50,738 nucleotides of DNA, taken from Actinospica durhamensis (lineage in GTDB: Bacteria; Actinomycetota; Actinomycetes; Streptomycetales; Catenulisporaceae). Location: NCBI RefSeq assembly GCF_018139695.1, contig NZ_JAGSOG010000030.1, positions 1 through 50,738 on the forward strand. Reading direction: 5' to 3'. Below, piece by piece: positions 32,341-40,971 of the stretch. Position 1 is the stretch's first letter. The number at the start of each line of letters is the position of its first letter. Both the position numbers and the translations under genes were made by a program. A model generated the notes under the pieces. That model saw nothing but the letters and a program-made list of their open reading frames with translations. It did no database searches and had not been told where the DNA came from.

Positions 32341-35300
32341 ATGTTCTCGCCCGTCGCCCATCGCAGCCGGTCGCGCGCCCGGCGCCGCGCACCCGTCCTC
32401 ACGGTGGTGCTCGCGCTGCTCGCGGGTCTGCTCGCAGTGGGATTCCAACGGACCGCCCTGGCCGATACGGCGCCCGACACGAACATAGCCCTGGGCGCCG
32501 AAGCCACCGCCTCGTCGGTGGAGTCGGCCGACACCCCGGCCTCCGCGGCCGTCGACGGCGATGCCACCACACGCTGGTCCTCCGCCTGGAGCGATCCGCA
32601 GTGGCTGCAGGTCGACCTGGGCGCCGACGCGGCGATCAGCGGGTTCTCCATCCAGTGGGAGGCCGCGTTCGCGACCGCCTACAACATCGAGGTCTCCGAC
32701 GACGCGACGACGTGGACGCAGGTCTACGCGACCACCTCGGGCGCGGGCGGTACGGAGTCCATCACGGTGCCGTCCGGTACGGCCGGGCGCTACGTGCGGC
32801 TGACCGGTACCGCGCGCACCACCATCAGCGGCGCGCAGTACGGATATTCGATCTATGAGTTCCAGGTGCTCGGGCACTTCACGCAGGAGGCCGTGAGCAC
32901 CGGTACCGACGCCGTCAGCCTGCAACAGGGCTCGTCCATCGACCTGCCGGTGCAGCTGAACATGGCCTCCACCACGCCGGTCACCGTGGACTATGCGACC
33001 TCGGACGGCAGCGCGATCGCAGGCACCGACTACACCACCGCGGCCGGCACGCTGACGTTCGCCCCCGGTCAGACCTCGCAGACGATCCACCTCACGGCGC
33101 TGGCCGACCCGCTGAACGGGCCGACCAAGACCTTCAGCGTGACGCTGGCGAACGCGGGTCCGTCCGGGACCTCGGTCGGCCCGCGCGCGACCACGACCAT
33201 CAGCATCCTGAACGACAACCCGGTGCCGACCGACGGCGCGGTGCAGACGATCGAGGGCTTCGACGGCACCATCCCGTTCAGCACCGGCAACCCGGGCCTG
33301 TTCACCTTCGGCTCGGACGCCGCCTCCAATCCCACGCTGACCCAGGTGCCGGCGCCCGACGTGCCGGGCGCGGCGAGCGGCAACCAGGCGTTGCAGGTCG
33401 CGTACCAGGTCGCCGGCTACGGCGGCTTCTCGGACGACTTCGCCACCGCGCAGGACTGGAGCGCCTACGACGGCTTCAGCTTCTGGGTCAAGGGCACCGG
33501 CTCGGGCCAGAACATCGAGTTCGAAGTGAAGATGGGCGGCACCGACGGCGAGCACGCCGAGCTGTGGCAGTCCTTCTTCACCGACGACGTCAACGGCTGG
33601 AAGAAGGTGCAGGTCGGCTTCGCGAACCTGAAGAAGCGGGCGGACTACCAGCCCTCCGGCGCGCCGGACGACGCCCAGATCTCGCTGACCAGCATGTGGG
33701 GCTTCGCGGTCAACCTGCCGGCAAACTCGAGCAACACGCTGGAGTTCGACGACGTGCAGGTTTATCAGTCACTGCAGACCCTGCAGGACTTCGAGGGCGC
33801 GAGCCCGATCACCGACACCAACGGCGCGCTGGCGAACACCGGGGTGTTCTCCTGGGGCGGCGACACGAGCAGCACTCCGACGCTGAGCATCGCCCAGCTC
33901 GACCGGCCCGGCGTGACGGACAACCACGTGCTGCGCGGCACCTGGACCGATGACAGCAGCTACGGCGGCATCAGCTACGACCTGGCCACGACCGCGCCCG
34001 AGGACTGGAGTTCGTACGCCGGCATCGAGTTCTGGTTCTACGGCCACAACCCGAGCAACGACGCGGTACCCGGCTCCGGGCCCCAGTACGAGTTCGAAGT
34101 GAAGATGGGCGGCGCCGACGGCGAGCACGCCGAGCTGTGGCAGACCTTCTTCACCGACGACTGGCAGGGCTGGCACCTGATCCAGATCCCGTTCGCCTCG
34201 CTCAAGCACCGCTCCGACTACCAGCCCTCCGGTGCGCCCACGAACACCTCCCTCGATCTGACCGAGATGCGCGGCTTCGCGCTCACCGAGCCCGCGGGTA
34301 CGACCAACGGTGAGTTCGACGTCGACCAGTTCGCGATCTACGGAATCAACACCGGAACCCTGGGCGCGCATGTGAGCACCGCGCAGGCGGTCTACGCGGT
34401 CGACCCCGGTGGCACCGCCACGGTCGGGGTCACGCTGACCACCGACGGCGGCAAGGCGCTCGACCACGACGTGACCGTCGGCTACGCACTCGGCGGCGAC
34501 AGCGCCACCGCGTCGGCGGGCACCGACTACACCGACACCAGCGGCACCCTCACCTTCCCCTCCGGGTCGGCCTCGGGCAGCACGCAGTCGTTCACCGTGC
34601 AGACGCTGCCGAACACACCCGCGTCCACGGCCAAGACGATCCCGATCCAGCTGACGCCGACCGGCGCCGACGTGACCGCGGACGACCCGGTCGTGGTGAT
34701 CAACGCGCACGGCCTGCCGTATCTGGACTCCTCCCTGCCGATCGCCACGCGGGTGGCGGACCTGCTCTCGCGGATGACGCTGGCGGACAAGATCGGCCAG
34801 ATGACGCAGGCGGAGCGCGGGGACCTGGTGCACCAGTCGGACATCACCACCGCCGCGCTCGGCTCGGTGCTCAGCGGCGGCGGTTCGACACCGACCCCGA
34901 ACACGCCGGCCGCGTGGGCCGACATGATCGACGCCTTCCAGGCGCGGGCGCAGGCCACCCCGTTGCAGATCCCGTTGATCTACGGCGAGGATTCCGTGCA
35001 CGGAGACAACAATCTGGTGGGTGCGACGGTCTTCCCGCAGAACATCGGGCTGGGCGCGACCCGTGACCCGGCACTGGTGGAGCAGGACGGCGAGATCACC
35101 GCGACCGAGACCCGGGCCACCGGCGTCACGTGGACGTTCGCGCCGTGTGTGTGCGTGGCGCGGGACGAGCGCTGGGGCCGGACCTACGAGTCCTTCGGCG
35201 AGGATCCGGCGCTGGTCGACCAGATGGAGACCATCATCGACGGGCTCCAGGGCGACGGCGCGCTGAGCAAGGACACCAGCGTGCTGGCCACCGCCAAGCA

Positions 35301-36933
35301 CTTCGCCGGCGACGGCGGCACGACGTACGGCTCCTCCACCACGGGCACGTACGAGCTCGACCAGGGCGTCACGACGGTGACCCAGAACCAGTTGCAGGCG
35401 CTGTACCTCGAGCCGTTCCAGACGGCGGTGCAGCAGCACGGGGTCGGCGCGGTCATGCCGTCGTACTCGAGCCTGCAGATCGTCGGCCAGGACACGGCCC
35501 CGATCAAGATGAGCGCCCGCGCCGACATGATCACCGGGGTGCTCAAGCAGCAGTACGGCTTCACCGGCTTCGTGATCAGCGACTGGCAGGCCATCAACCA
35601 GCTCGGCCCTGACTACGAGACCGACATCGAGACCGCGATCAACGCGGGCCTCGACATGATCATGGTCCCGGATCAGTACACCACCTTCGAGAGCGATCTG
35701 ACCGACCTGGTGAACAAGGGCCTGGTCGCCGAGTCGCGGATCGACGACGCGGTCAGCCGGATCCTGACGCAGAAGTTCCGGCTCGGCCTGTTCGAGCAGC
35801 CGTACGCGGACCGGACCAACGCCTCGACGATCGGCGACGCGGCGCACCGGGCCGTGGCGCGGCAGGCGGCGGCCGAGTCGCAGGTGCTGCTGAAGAACGC
35901 GGTCTCGACCACCGGCGGCACCGCGGCGCTCCCGCTGTCCCCGACCGCGAACATCTATGTGGCCGGCAGCAACGCCGACAACCTGGGCAACCAGCTCGGC
36001 GGCTGGACCGTGACGTGGCAGGGCGGCTCCGGGAACACCGACGTCGGCACCACGATCCTGCAGGGTATGCAGCAGGACGCGCCGAACGCGCAGATCACCT
36101 ACTCCGCGGACGCGTCGGCACCGATGACGGGTTCTGATGTCGGGGTGGTGGTCGTCGGCGAGACCCCGTACGCGGAAGGCGTGGGCGACGTCGGCAACGG
36201 CGGCCGCACGGTCGACCTGTCGGCGGCGGACAAGGCGGCGGTGGACAAGGTCTGCGCGGCGATGAAGTGCGTCGTGCTGATCGTGTCCGGGCGGCCGATG
36301 AACATCGGGCCGATCCAGTCCGAGGCGAATGCGATCGTGGAGTCCTGGCTGCCGGGCAGCGAGGGCGAGGGCGTGGCGGACACGCTGTTCGGCATCACGC
36401 CGTTCACCGGCCGCCTGCCCGACACGTGGGCCAAGCAGGTCGACACCACGACCACCCCGGTCGACGTCGGCATCCCGACCACGACCGGCACGTACGACCC
36501 GCTGTATCCGTACGGCTGGGGACTGCGCACCGACTCGGAGCGGACCCGGATCACCACGGTCCGCGACGCGCTGGCCAAGCAGTCCGGCCCGATCGCGAAG
36601 CTCGACGCGACCTTCCTGACAGCGCTGCTGAACGGCAACGGCAACTGGAACGCCGACGGTTCGCTGGCCCACACCGGCGCCGCGCTGGCCCTGATCGCGG
36701 TGGCCAGTCCGGCCGTCGACGGGACCTCTCAGGCTACTGAGGCGAACGCGAACCTGCTGGTGTCGGTCGTGCGCGACATCGCGCAGAACGCGATCGTCGC
36801 GGGCGGCTCGACGGCGATGACCCGTACCGCAGCGCTGACGGCCGATGCCGAGCACGCCTTGATGAGCGGCGACGCGACCACCGCGATCCTGAAGCTCACC
36901 GCGGCGTACCTGAAGGTCACGGCGCTGAAGTAG
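32341..36933 (+). CDS. Secreted multidomain GH3 glycosidase with CBM and Calx-beta modules
   Basis: 1530-aa exported glycoside hydrolase. Order: Sec signal peptide (basic start, VLTVVLALLAGLLAVG, cleavage near ALA-DTA); F5/8-C discoidin-like domain (~45-180); Calx-beta module (~185-295); two CBM11-like domains (~300-475 and ~480-670) sharing EFEVKMGG and DGEHAELWQ; a second Calx-beta (~675-790); GH3 N-terminal barrel (from LSRMTLADKIGQMTQAE) with the catalytic nucleophile Asp1081 in FVISDW and the KHFAGDGGT loop; GH3 C-terminal domain (VLLKNAV onward, GVGDVGNGGR). A helical tail of about 120 residues (FIMAH-like) ends it. Likely an extracellular beta-glucosidase or exo-beta-glucanase acting on mixed-linkage or cellulosic glucans. 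The CBM11-like pair supports that. A long leader and repeats precede it. Confidence 0.9.
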   Translation: MFSPVAHRSRSRARRRAPVLTVVLALLAGLLAVGFQRTALADTAPDTNIALGAEATASSVESADTPASAAVDGDATTRWSSAWSDPQWLQVDLGADAAISGFSIQWEAAFATAYNIEVSDDATTWTQVYATTSGAGGTESITVPSGTAGRYVRLTGTARTTISGAQYGYSIYEFQVLGHFTQEAVSTGTDAVSLQQGSSIDLPVQLNMASTTPVTVDYATSDGSAIAGTDYTTAAGTLTFAPGQTSQTIHLTALADPLNGPTKTFSVTLANAGPSGTSVGPRATTTISILNDNPVPTDGAVQTIEGFDGTIPFSTGNPGLFTFGSDAASNPTLTQVPAPDVPGAASGNQALQVAYQVAGYGGFSDDFATAQDWSAYDGFSFWVKGTGSGQNIEFEVKMGGTDGEHAELWQSFFTDDVNGWKKVQVGFANLKKRADYQPSGAPDDAQISLTSMWGFAVNLPANSSNTLEFDDVQVYQSLQTLQDFEGASPITDTNGALANTGVFSWGGDTSSTPTLSIAQLDRPGVTDNHVLRGTWTDDSSYGGISYDLATTAPEDWSSYAGIEFWFYGHNPSNDAVPGSGPQYEFEVKMGGADGEHAELWQTFFTDDWQGWHLIQIPFASLKHRSDYQPSGAPTNTSLDLTEMRGFALTEPAGTTNGEFDVDQFAIYGINTGTLGAHVSTAQAVYAVDPGGTATVGVTLTTDGGKALDHDVTVGYALGGDSATASAGTDYTDTSGTLTFPSGSASGSTQSFTVQTLPNTPASTAKTIPIQLTPTGADVTADDPVVVINAHGLPYLDSSLPIATRVADLLSRMTLADKIGQMTQAERGDLVHQSDITTAALGSVLSGGGSTPTPNTPAAWADMIDAFQARAQATPLQIPLIYGEDSVHGDNNLVGATVFPQNIGLGATRDPALVEQDGEITATETRATGVTWTFAPCVCVARDERWGRTYESFGEDPALVDQMETIIDGLQGDGALSKDTSVLATAKHFAGDGGTTYGSSTTGTYELDQGVTTVTQNQLQALYLEPFQTAVQQHGVGAVMPSYSSLQIVGQDTAPIKMSARADMITGVLKQQYGFTGFVISDWQAINQLGPDYETDIETAINAGLDMIMVPDQYTTFESDLTDLVNKGLVAESRIDDAVSRILTQKFRLGLFEQPYADRTNASTIGDAAHRAVARQAAAESQVLLKNAVSTTGGTAALPLSPTANIYVAGSNADNLGNQLGGWTVTWQGGSGNTDVGTTILQGMQQDAPNAQITYSADASAPMTGSDVGVVVVGETPYAEGVGDVGNGGRTVDLSAADKAAVDKVCAAMKCVVLIVSGRPMNIGPIQSEANAIVESWLPGSEGEGVADTLFGITPFTGRLPDTWAKQVDTTTTPVDVGIPTTTGTYDPLYPYGWGLRTDSERTRITTVRDALAKQSGPIAKLDATFLTALLNGNGNWNADGSLAHTGAALALIAVASPAVDGTSQATEANANLLVSVVRDIAQNAIVAGGSTAMTRTAALTADAEHALMSGDATTAILKLTAAYLKVTALK

Positions 36934-36963
36934 GCCGCTGAAGTAGGTCGTTGAAGTAGCAAG
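36925..36963. repeat. 13-bp tandem repeat at the GH3 stop codon, three copies
   Basis: CTGAAGTAGGCCG, CTGAAGTAGGTCG and TTGAAGTAGCAAG. The first copy includes the TAG stop, so the repeats supply further TAG triplets behind it, one base out of phase each time. Confidence 0.8.
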
Positions 36964-36969
36964 GGCCAG

Positions 36970-36995
36970 GGGCGGCGTCCTGCGGGGCGCCGCCC
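36970..36995. terminator. Rho-independent-like hairpin between convergent genes
   Basis: GGGCGGCG (36970-36977) pairs perfectly with CGCCGCCC (36988-36995) across a 10-nt loop, with G-T extension into CTT. It lies between the GH3 gene and the convergent ABC operon and could serve both strands. No U-run, as usual in actinobacteria. Confidence 0.6.
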
Positions 36996-37006
36996 TTCGG
37001 CATTCC

Positions 37007-37732
37007 TCATTGCCCGCCGATGCGGCCGTCTTCGATGAGCAGCACCTCGTCGGCGAAGTCGGCCACGCGGCGGTCGTGGGAGCTGACGATCATGGCCGTG
37101 TTCTCGCTGTCCGCGATCTCGCGCAGCAGCGCCAGGATCTGCAGGCCCTGGGCGGTGTCCAGGTGGCCGGTCGGCTCGTCCGCGATGAGCAGTTGCGGTC
37201 CTTGGGCCAGGGCTCGGGCGATGCCGACGCGCTGCTGCTGGCCGCCGGAGAGCTCGGCCGGGCGGTGTTCGGCGTGCCCGGTGAGGCCGACCTGGTCCAG
37301 GACGCGGGCGACGCGCTCGCGGACCTCGGCCGCGTCGGTGCGGGCGATACGCAGCGGGATGCTCGCGTTCTCCGCCGCGGTCAGGTAGGGGATGAGGCCG
37401 AAGGACTGGAACACGAAGCCGACCGTGCCGCGCCGCAGCATGATGCGGTGGCGGTCGGAGAGCGCGCCGAGGTCGTGGCCGTTGATCCGGACCGTGCCCG
37501 AGGTCGGCAGGTCGAGGCCGCCGAGGATGTTGAGCAGGGTGGTCTTCCCCGAGCCCGATCGCCCCCGCACCGCGACCAGGCGCCCGGGCGCGACGTCGAG
37601 GCTGACCCCGCGCAGAGCGTGCACGGCGGTGCGGCCGTGCCCGAACTGACGGGTCAACGCGCGGGCCTCCAACAGGGCGGGTCGCGCGTCGCCGGCCAGC
37701 GCGGTGGGGGAGTCCGGGGAGGAGACGGTCAC
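37007..37732 (-). CDS. ABC transporter ATPase, MacB/LolD type
   Basis: 241-aa nucleotide-binding subunit. Walker A GRSGSGKTT, Q-loop FVFQSFGLIP, signature LSGGQQQRVGIARAL, Walker B LLIADEPTGHLD and the switch His in SSHDRRVADF are complete. The pattern ALxxVSLxVxxGxxVAxxGxSGSGKTTLLNILGGLDxPTSG is that of MacB/LolD/FtsE-type ATPases that drive FtsX-like permeases. GTG 37732 lies two bases after the stop of the first ATPase gene. It is the last gene of a four-gene operon, so the exporter has two different ATPases. Confidence 0.92.
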   Translation of the reverse strand: MTVSSPDSPTALAGDARPALLEARALTRQFGHGRTAVHALRGVSLDVAPGRLVAVRGRSGSGKTTLLNILGGLDLPTSGTVRINGHDLGALSDRHRIMLRRGTVGFVFQSFGLIPYLTAAENASIPLRIARTDAAEVRERVARVLDQVGLTGHAEHRPAELSGGQQQRVGIARALAQGPQLLIADEPTGHLDTAQGLQILALLREIADSENTAMIVSSHDRRVADFADEVLLIEDGRIGGQ

Positions 37733-37734
37733 GG

Positions 37735-38670
37735 TCAGACCTCGGATTCGTGGGCGGGGGCGGCCTGCGCGGGGTCCTCGGACGGCCAGACACCGACGTG
37801 CCCGGGCTCGTGGGTGAGTTTGACCAGGTCTCGCAGGCCCAGCGGCTGGACGAACTCGGGCGGGAGCTGGACCCGGCCGGCCCGGTCGATCACCGCGTAT
37901 TCGAAGGACTCGTGCTCGGCGGCCTCGGCGTCCGGGTCCGCGGCGGCGGCCCGCCCGGCGCCCGGCCGCAGCGTCTCGGTGGCGATGCGCCCGTCCCGGA
38001 TCGCCACGGTCCGCCGGACCTGGCCGGACACGCCTTCGTCGTGCGTCACGATCAGGGTCGTGACGTTGTGCTCGGTGCTGGCCGTGCGCAGAGCGCCGAG
38101 TACCGTGCGGGCCGAGTCCGAGTCCAGTTCCCCGGTCGGCTCGTCGGCCAGCAGCACGGCCGGGGAGTTCGCCAGCGCCACCGCGATGGCCACGCGCTGC
38201 TGTTCACCGCCGGAGAGCTTGCTCGGCACACGGTCGCGGCAGTACTGCACCCCCATCGTCTCGAGCAGATCCAGCGCGCGGGTCCGACGGGCGCGGCGGC
38301 CGGTGCCGAGGTACGTCTGGGGCAGTGCCACGTTCTCCAGCGCCGTCAGGTGCGGCAGCAGATTGCGCGGCGGGCTCTGCCATACGAAGCCGATCGTCTC
38401 GCGGCGGTAGGCCAGCAGCTCCCGCTTGGTGAGCCCGGCCAGTTCCCGCCCCGCCACCTTGACCGATCCGGCGGAGGGCGCGTCGAGGCCGGAGAGGATC
38501 CCGAGCAGGGTGGACTTCCCGCTCCCGGAGGCACCGACCAGCGCGATGAACTCGCCCTGCTCGACCCGCAGATCAAGGCCCTGTAGGGCCTGCACCTCGA
38601 GCTTCCCGCTCCGGTAGATGCGCACGAGCGACGAGCACTCGATCACGCTCCGGCCGTCCTGCTCGGACAT
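37735..38670 (-). CDS. ABC transporter ATPase fused to an AbrB-like domain
   Basis: 311 aa. Residues ~10-235 are a MacB-type ATPase with Walker A GASGSGKST, Q-loop FVWQSPPRNL, signature LSGGEQQRVAIAVAL, Walker B VLLADEPTGELD and His switch VTHDEGV. Residues ~250-300 read YAVIDRAGRVQLPPEFVQ then LGLRDLVKL, the swapped-hairpin pattern of SpoVT/AbrB/MazE domains (VDxxGRxxIPxxxRxxLGI), followed by a charged tail. Such fusions occur in some actinobacterial export ATPases; here the domain may dimerise, or bind DNA as sensor of the transporter state. Start ATG 38670 is chosen for a perfect AAGGAG six bases upstream; ATG 38688 lacks one. Confidence 0.88.
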   Translation of the reverse strand: MSEQDGRSVIECSSLVRIYRSGKLEVQALQGLDLRVEQGEFIALVGASGSGKSTLLGILSGLDAPSAGSVKVAGRELAGLTKRELLAYRRETIGFVWQSPPRNLLPHLTALENVALPQTYLGTGRRARRTRALDLLETMGVQYCRDRVPSKLSGGEQQRVAIAVALANSPAVLLADEPTGELDSDSARTVLGALRTASTEHNVTTLIVTHDEGVSGQVRRTVAIRDGRIATETLRPGAGRAAAADPDAEAAEHESFEYAVIDRAGRVQLPPEFVQPLGLRDLVKLTHEPGHVGVWPSEDPAQAAPAHESEV

Positions 38671-38697
38671 GACAGGCTCCTTCACCATCGTCGGTCC

Positions 38698-40968
38698 TCA
38701 CGCCCCCTCGGCCTGGTCGCCGAGGCGCAGCGTGCCCGTGACACCCCGGCGAGCCGCGGCCGCGGCAGCCATTCCGGCCCCCAGCGCGAGCGCGATCACC
38801 GCGATCAGCGGCAGCGCCAGCACCGCCGTGCCCACTTGCGCATCCGCGCCTCCGAGTGCCTGGGACAGCGCCGGTCGGACGCTCCACAGCAGCGGTGCCG
38901 CCGAGACCGTCCCGCCCACCGCGGCGAAGACGATCGGGCCGAGCAGTTCGACCACGGCCACCGCGCGCGCCTGACCTGCCGTCAGGCCCATCGTGGTGAG
39001 CCGGGCCACCACGGTCCGGCGTTCCTTCGCCTCGAGCGCGGTGGCCAGGGCGACCACCAGGCAGCCGGTCGCCACGGCCATCACGGCGAGCAGGGACAGA
39101 TAGCCGGCAGTCGCGTTGACCAGCGCGTCCGGGCCGGATTGGGCCGGGAGTGAGAACGTGCTGGTCCCGCTGTAGGCGGAGACCCGGTAGATCTGCTGCG
39201 CGGCGGCCGCGGCGGCTCCCTCGGCGCCACCGGCCCGCCGAAGCGCCAGAGTCAGGTCGGCGGTGGCCAGAGCCAGCGTGAGGATGAGCACGGTCACCGC
39301 GGCCGGCGCCGGGGTGCGGGCGGTGCGAGCCAGGCCGAGCAGGCCGATGGCACCGGTGCGGCGGTCGGCCGCGCGGAGCAGGGCGCGCAGCAGGAGCGGC
39401 CCGAGGTTCAGGATCACCAGGGCGACCAGGACCGCGGAGAGCACGGGTGCTGCCGCGGTGAACAGGTCGATGCCACCGCCCGCCGAGAAGCCGGTGGAGC
39501 GGGCTTCGGCCAGGCCCAGAAAGCACAGCAGGATGAGCGCCCCCTGGACTACGATCCGCCGCGCTGCCACGTTCCTGCCCGCGCTCGCGGCTCCACGCCG
39601 CGCGGCCGCGGATGGACGATGCCGCAGTCGCAGCGCGGTCAACGCGGCGGGGCCGGCCACCGCGATGACCGGGAGCAGCAGTTCGTACTTCCACAGCGCC
39701 GACGGCGAGCGGCCAGGGATCAGTGCGGCGATGAAGGCGGCCGCGGCGCACAGCGGTACCACTGTGAACGCCGAGTCCCGAGCGGCGCCTCCGGCCAGCT
39801 TCCACAGCGGCGCGCCCCGGGCCCGCAGCACCGCGTTCTGCGCGGCCTCGCGGTCCACGGTGCCGCGGGCGGCCATCAGCAACGCGATCAGCCCGATCAG
39901 CGCGAGGCCGACCCCGGGCATGGCCGTCTCCAGCTGTCCGGCCTGCTGCTCCGCGTCGAACTGGGCCAGGGTCGCCACGAGCGGGGTCGTGAACGTCATG
40001 TCCGAGCCGATGAAGCTGTTCGAGTCGAGATCGGAGGTGGCCTCGGTCAGCGCCGAGTCGATCGCGGTGATCAGCCCGTCCACCTGTCCGGCCTTGACCG
40101 AAGCGGTCTGCAGGGGGACATGTGTCACCATGTTAAGGCCCTGAGAGGCGAACGGCTGGAGCGCTGCCAGATAAGCCAGTTCGTCCTGCCCGAGGAGTCC
40201 GCCGCCGAGCACGTAGGGGGTCGAGCCCTTCACCCGCACCGGCTGCTGGGAGACGTCAGTAGGCTGATCCTGCCAGTACGCGCTGTCCGGGTCGATGGGC
40301 TGGTAGGCGCCGGTCACCACCATCACGATCGGCGGCGGAGGCACACTGCCGCCACTGCGCGCCATGAACGGCGAGCCGACGTGCAGACCGAGCGCGGTGA
40401 GCTCGGACTCGGGCAGCGCCACCTCCACGCTGAACAGTCCCGAACGCAGCAGTTTGACGGCCTTGGGCCACCGGCCGGCGGTCAGCCGGGCGTGTTGGGC
40501 GTAGTCGCCCAGGTAGCCGATCTGGATCTCGGGCTCGCCGGAGTAGACCGCCACGAACTGGGTCGTGTACTTGCCCACGTAGTACGTCGGGGAGCCCAGA
40601 CTGGTCCACGCGGCCGAGGCAGGCGCGAGCGGGACGCCGGCGGAAGCCCGAGCCACCGCCGTGTACGCGTCCTGGGCGTTGCCGTCGAGCGCCACGGCGA
40701 TCTCGTCGCCCTGGATCGCGTCCGGCGTACTGATGCCGGAGCTCTGCGCGACGTACTGGTCGAAGTCGGTGCTCGCGGTGATCTCGCGCGCGGAGGCGGG
40801 CAGGCTGCTCAGCATCGTCTGCAACGCGCGGTCGCGGGCGGCCAGATCCGTGCGCACGCCGGTCGCGGAGGCCAGCAGGAAGCAGGCGGTGAGCACCGCG
40901 AGCACGAGGCCGGCCGGGCGCCGCCACGCGTGCGCGACCGGGCGTATCAGGCTTCGGAGGCTGTCCAT
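38698..40968 (-). CDS. FtsX-like ABC permease
   Basis: 756-aa membrane subunit. One N-terminal helix (GLVLAVLTACFLLASATGV), a large extracytoplasmic domain (~40-340), then about nine helices in two blocks, including VVPLCAAAAFIAALIP, APVLSAVLVALVILNLGPLL and VMAVATGCLVVALATALEAKERR. The segment EAKERRTVVARLTTMGLTAGQARAVAV is the characteristic FtsX/MacB cytoplasmic coupling region. It lies three bases behind the larger permease gene. It likely forms a heteromeric exporter or lipoprotein/antimicrobial-peptide extrusion system with the two ATPases. Confidence 0.87.
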   Translation of the reverse strand: MDSLRSLIRPVAHAWRRPAGLVLAVLTACFLLASATGVRTDLAARDRALQTMLSSLPASAREITASTDFDQYVAQSSGISTPDAIQGDEIAVALDGNAQDAYTAVARASAGVPLAPASAAWTSLGSPTYYVGKYTTQFVAVYSGEPEIQIGYLGDYAQHARLTAGRWPKAVKLLRSGLFSVEVALPESELTALGLHVGSPFMARSGGSVPPPPIVMVVTGAYQPIDPDSAYWQDQPTDVSQQPVRVKGSTPYVLGGGLLGQDELAYLAALQPFASQGLNMVTHVPLQTASVKAGQVDGLITAIDSALTEATSDLDSNSFIGSDMTFTTPLVATLAQFDAEQQAGQLETAMPGVGLALIGLIALLMAARGTVDREAAQNAVLRARGAPLWKLAGGAARDSAFTVVPLCAAAAFIAALIPGRSPSALWKYELLLPVIAVAGPAALTALRLRHRPSAAARRGAASAGRNVAARRIVVQGALILLCFLGLAEARSTGFSAGGGIDLFTAAAPVLSAVLVALVILNLGPLLLRALLRAADRRTGAIGLLGLARTARTPAPAAVTVLILTLALATADLTLALRRAGGAEGAAAAAAQQIYRVSAYSGTSTFSLPAQSGPDALVNATAGYLSLLAVMAVATGCLVVALATALEAKERRTVVARLTTMGLTAGQARAVAVVELLGPIVFAAVGGTVSAAPLLWSVRPALSQALGGADAQVGTAVLALPLIAVIALALGAGMAAAAAARRGVTGTLRLGDQAEGA

Positions 40969-40971
40969 GGC

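Noticed and set aside
33769-36855. Open frame of 1028 codons on the minus strand opposite the large GH3 gene
   Set aside because: It is the antisense shadow of a gene with very G/C-rich third positions: Arg/Val/Asp/Gly-rich, no domain and no start signal.
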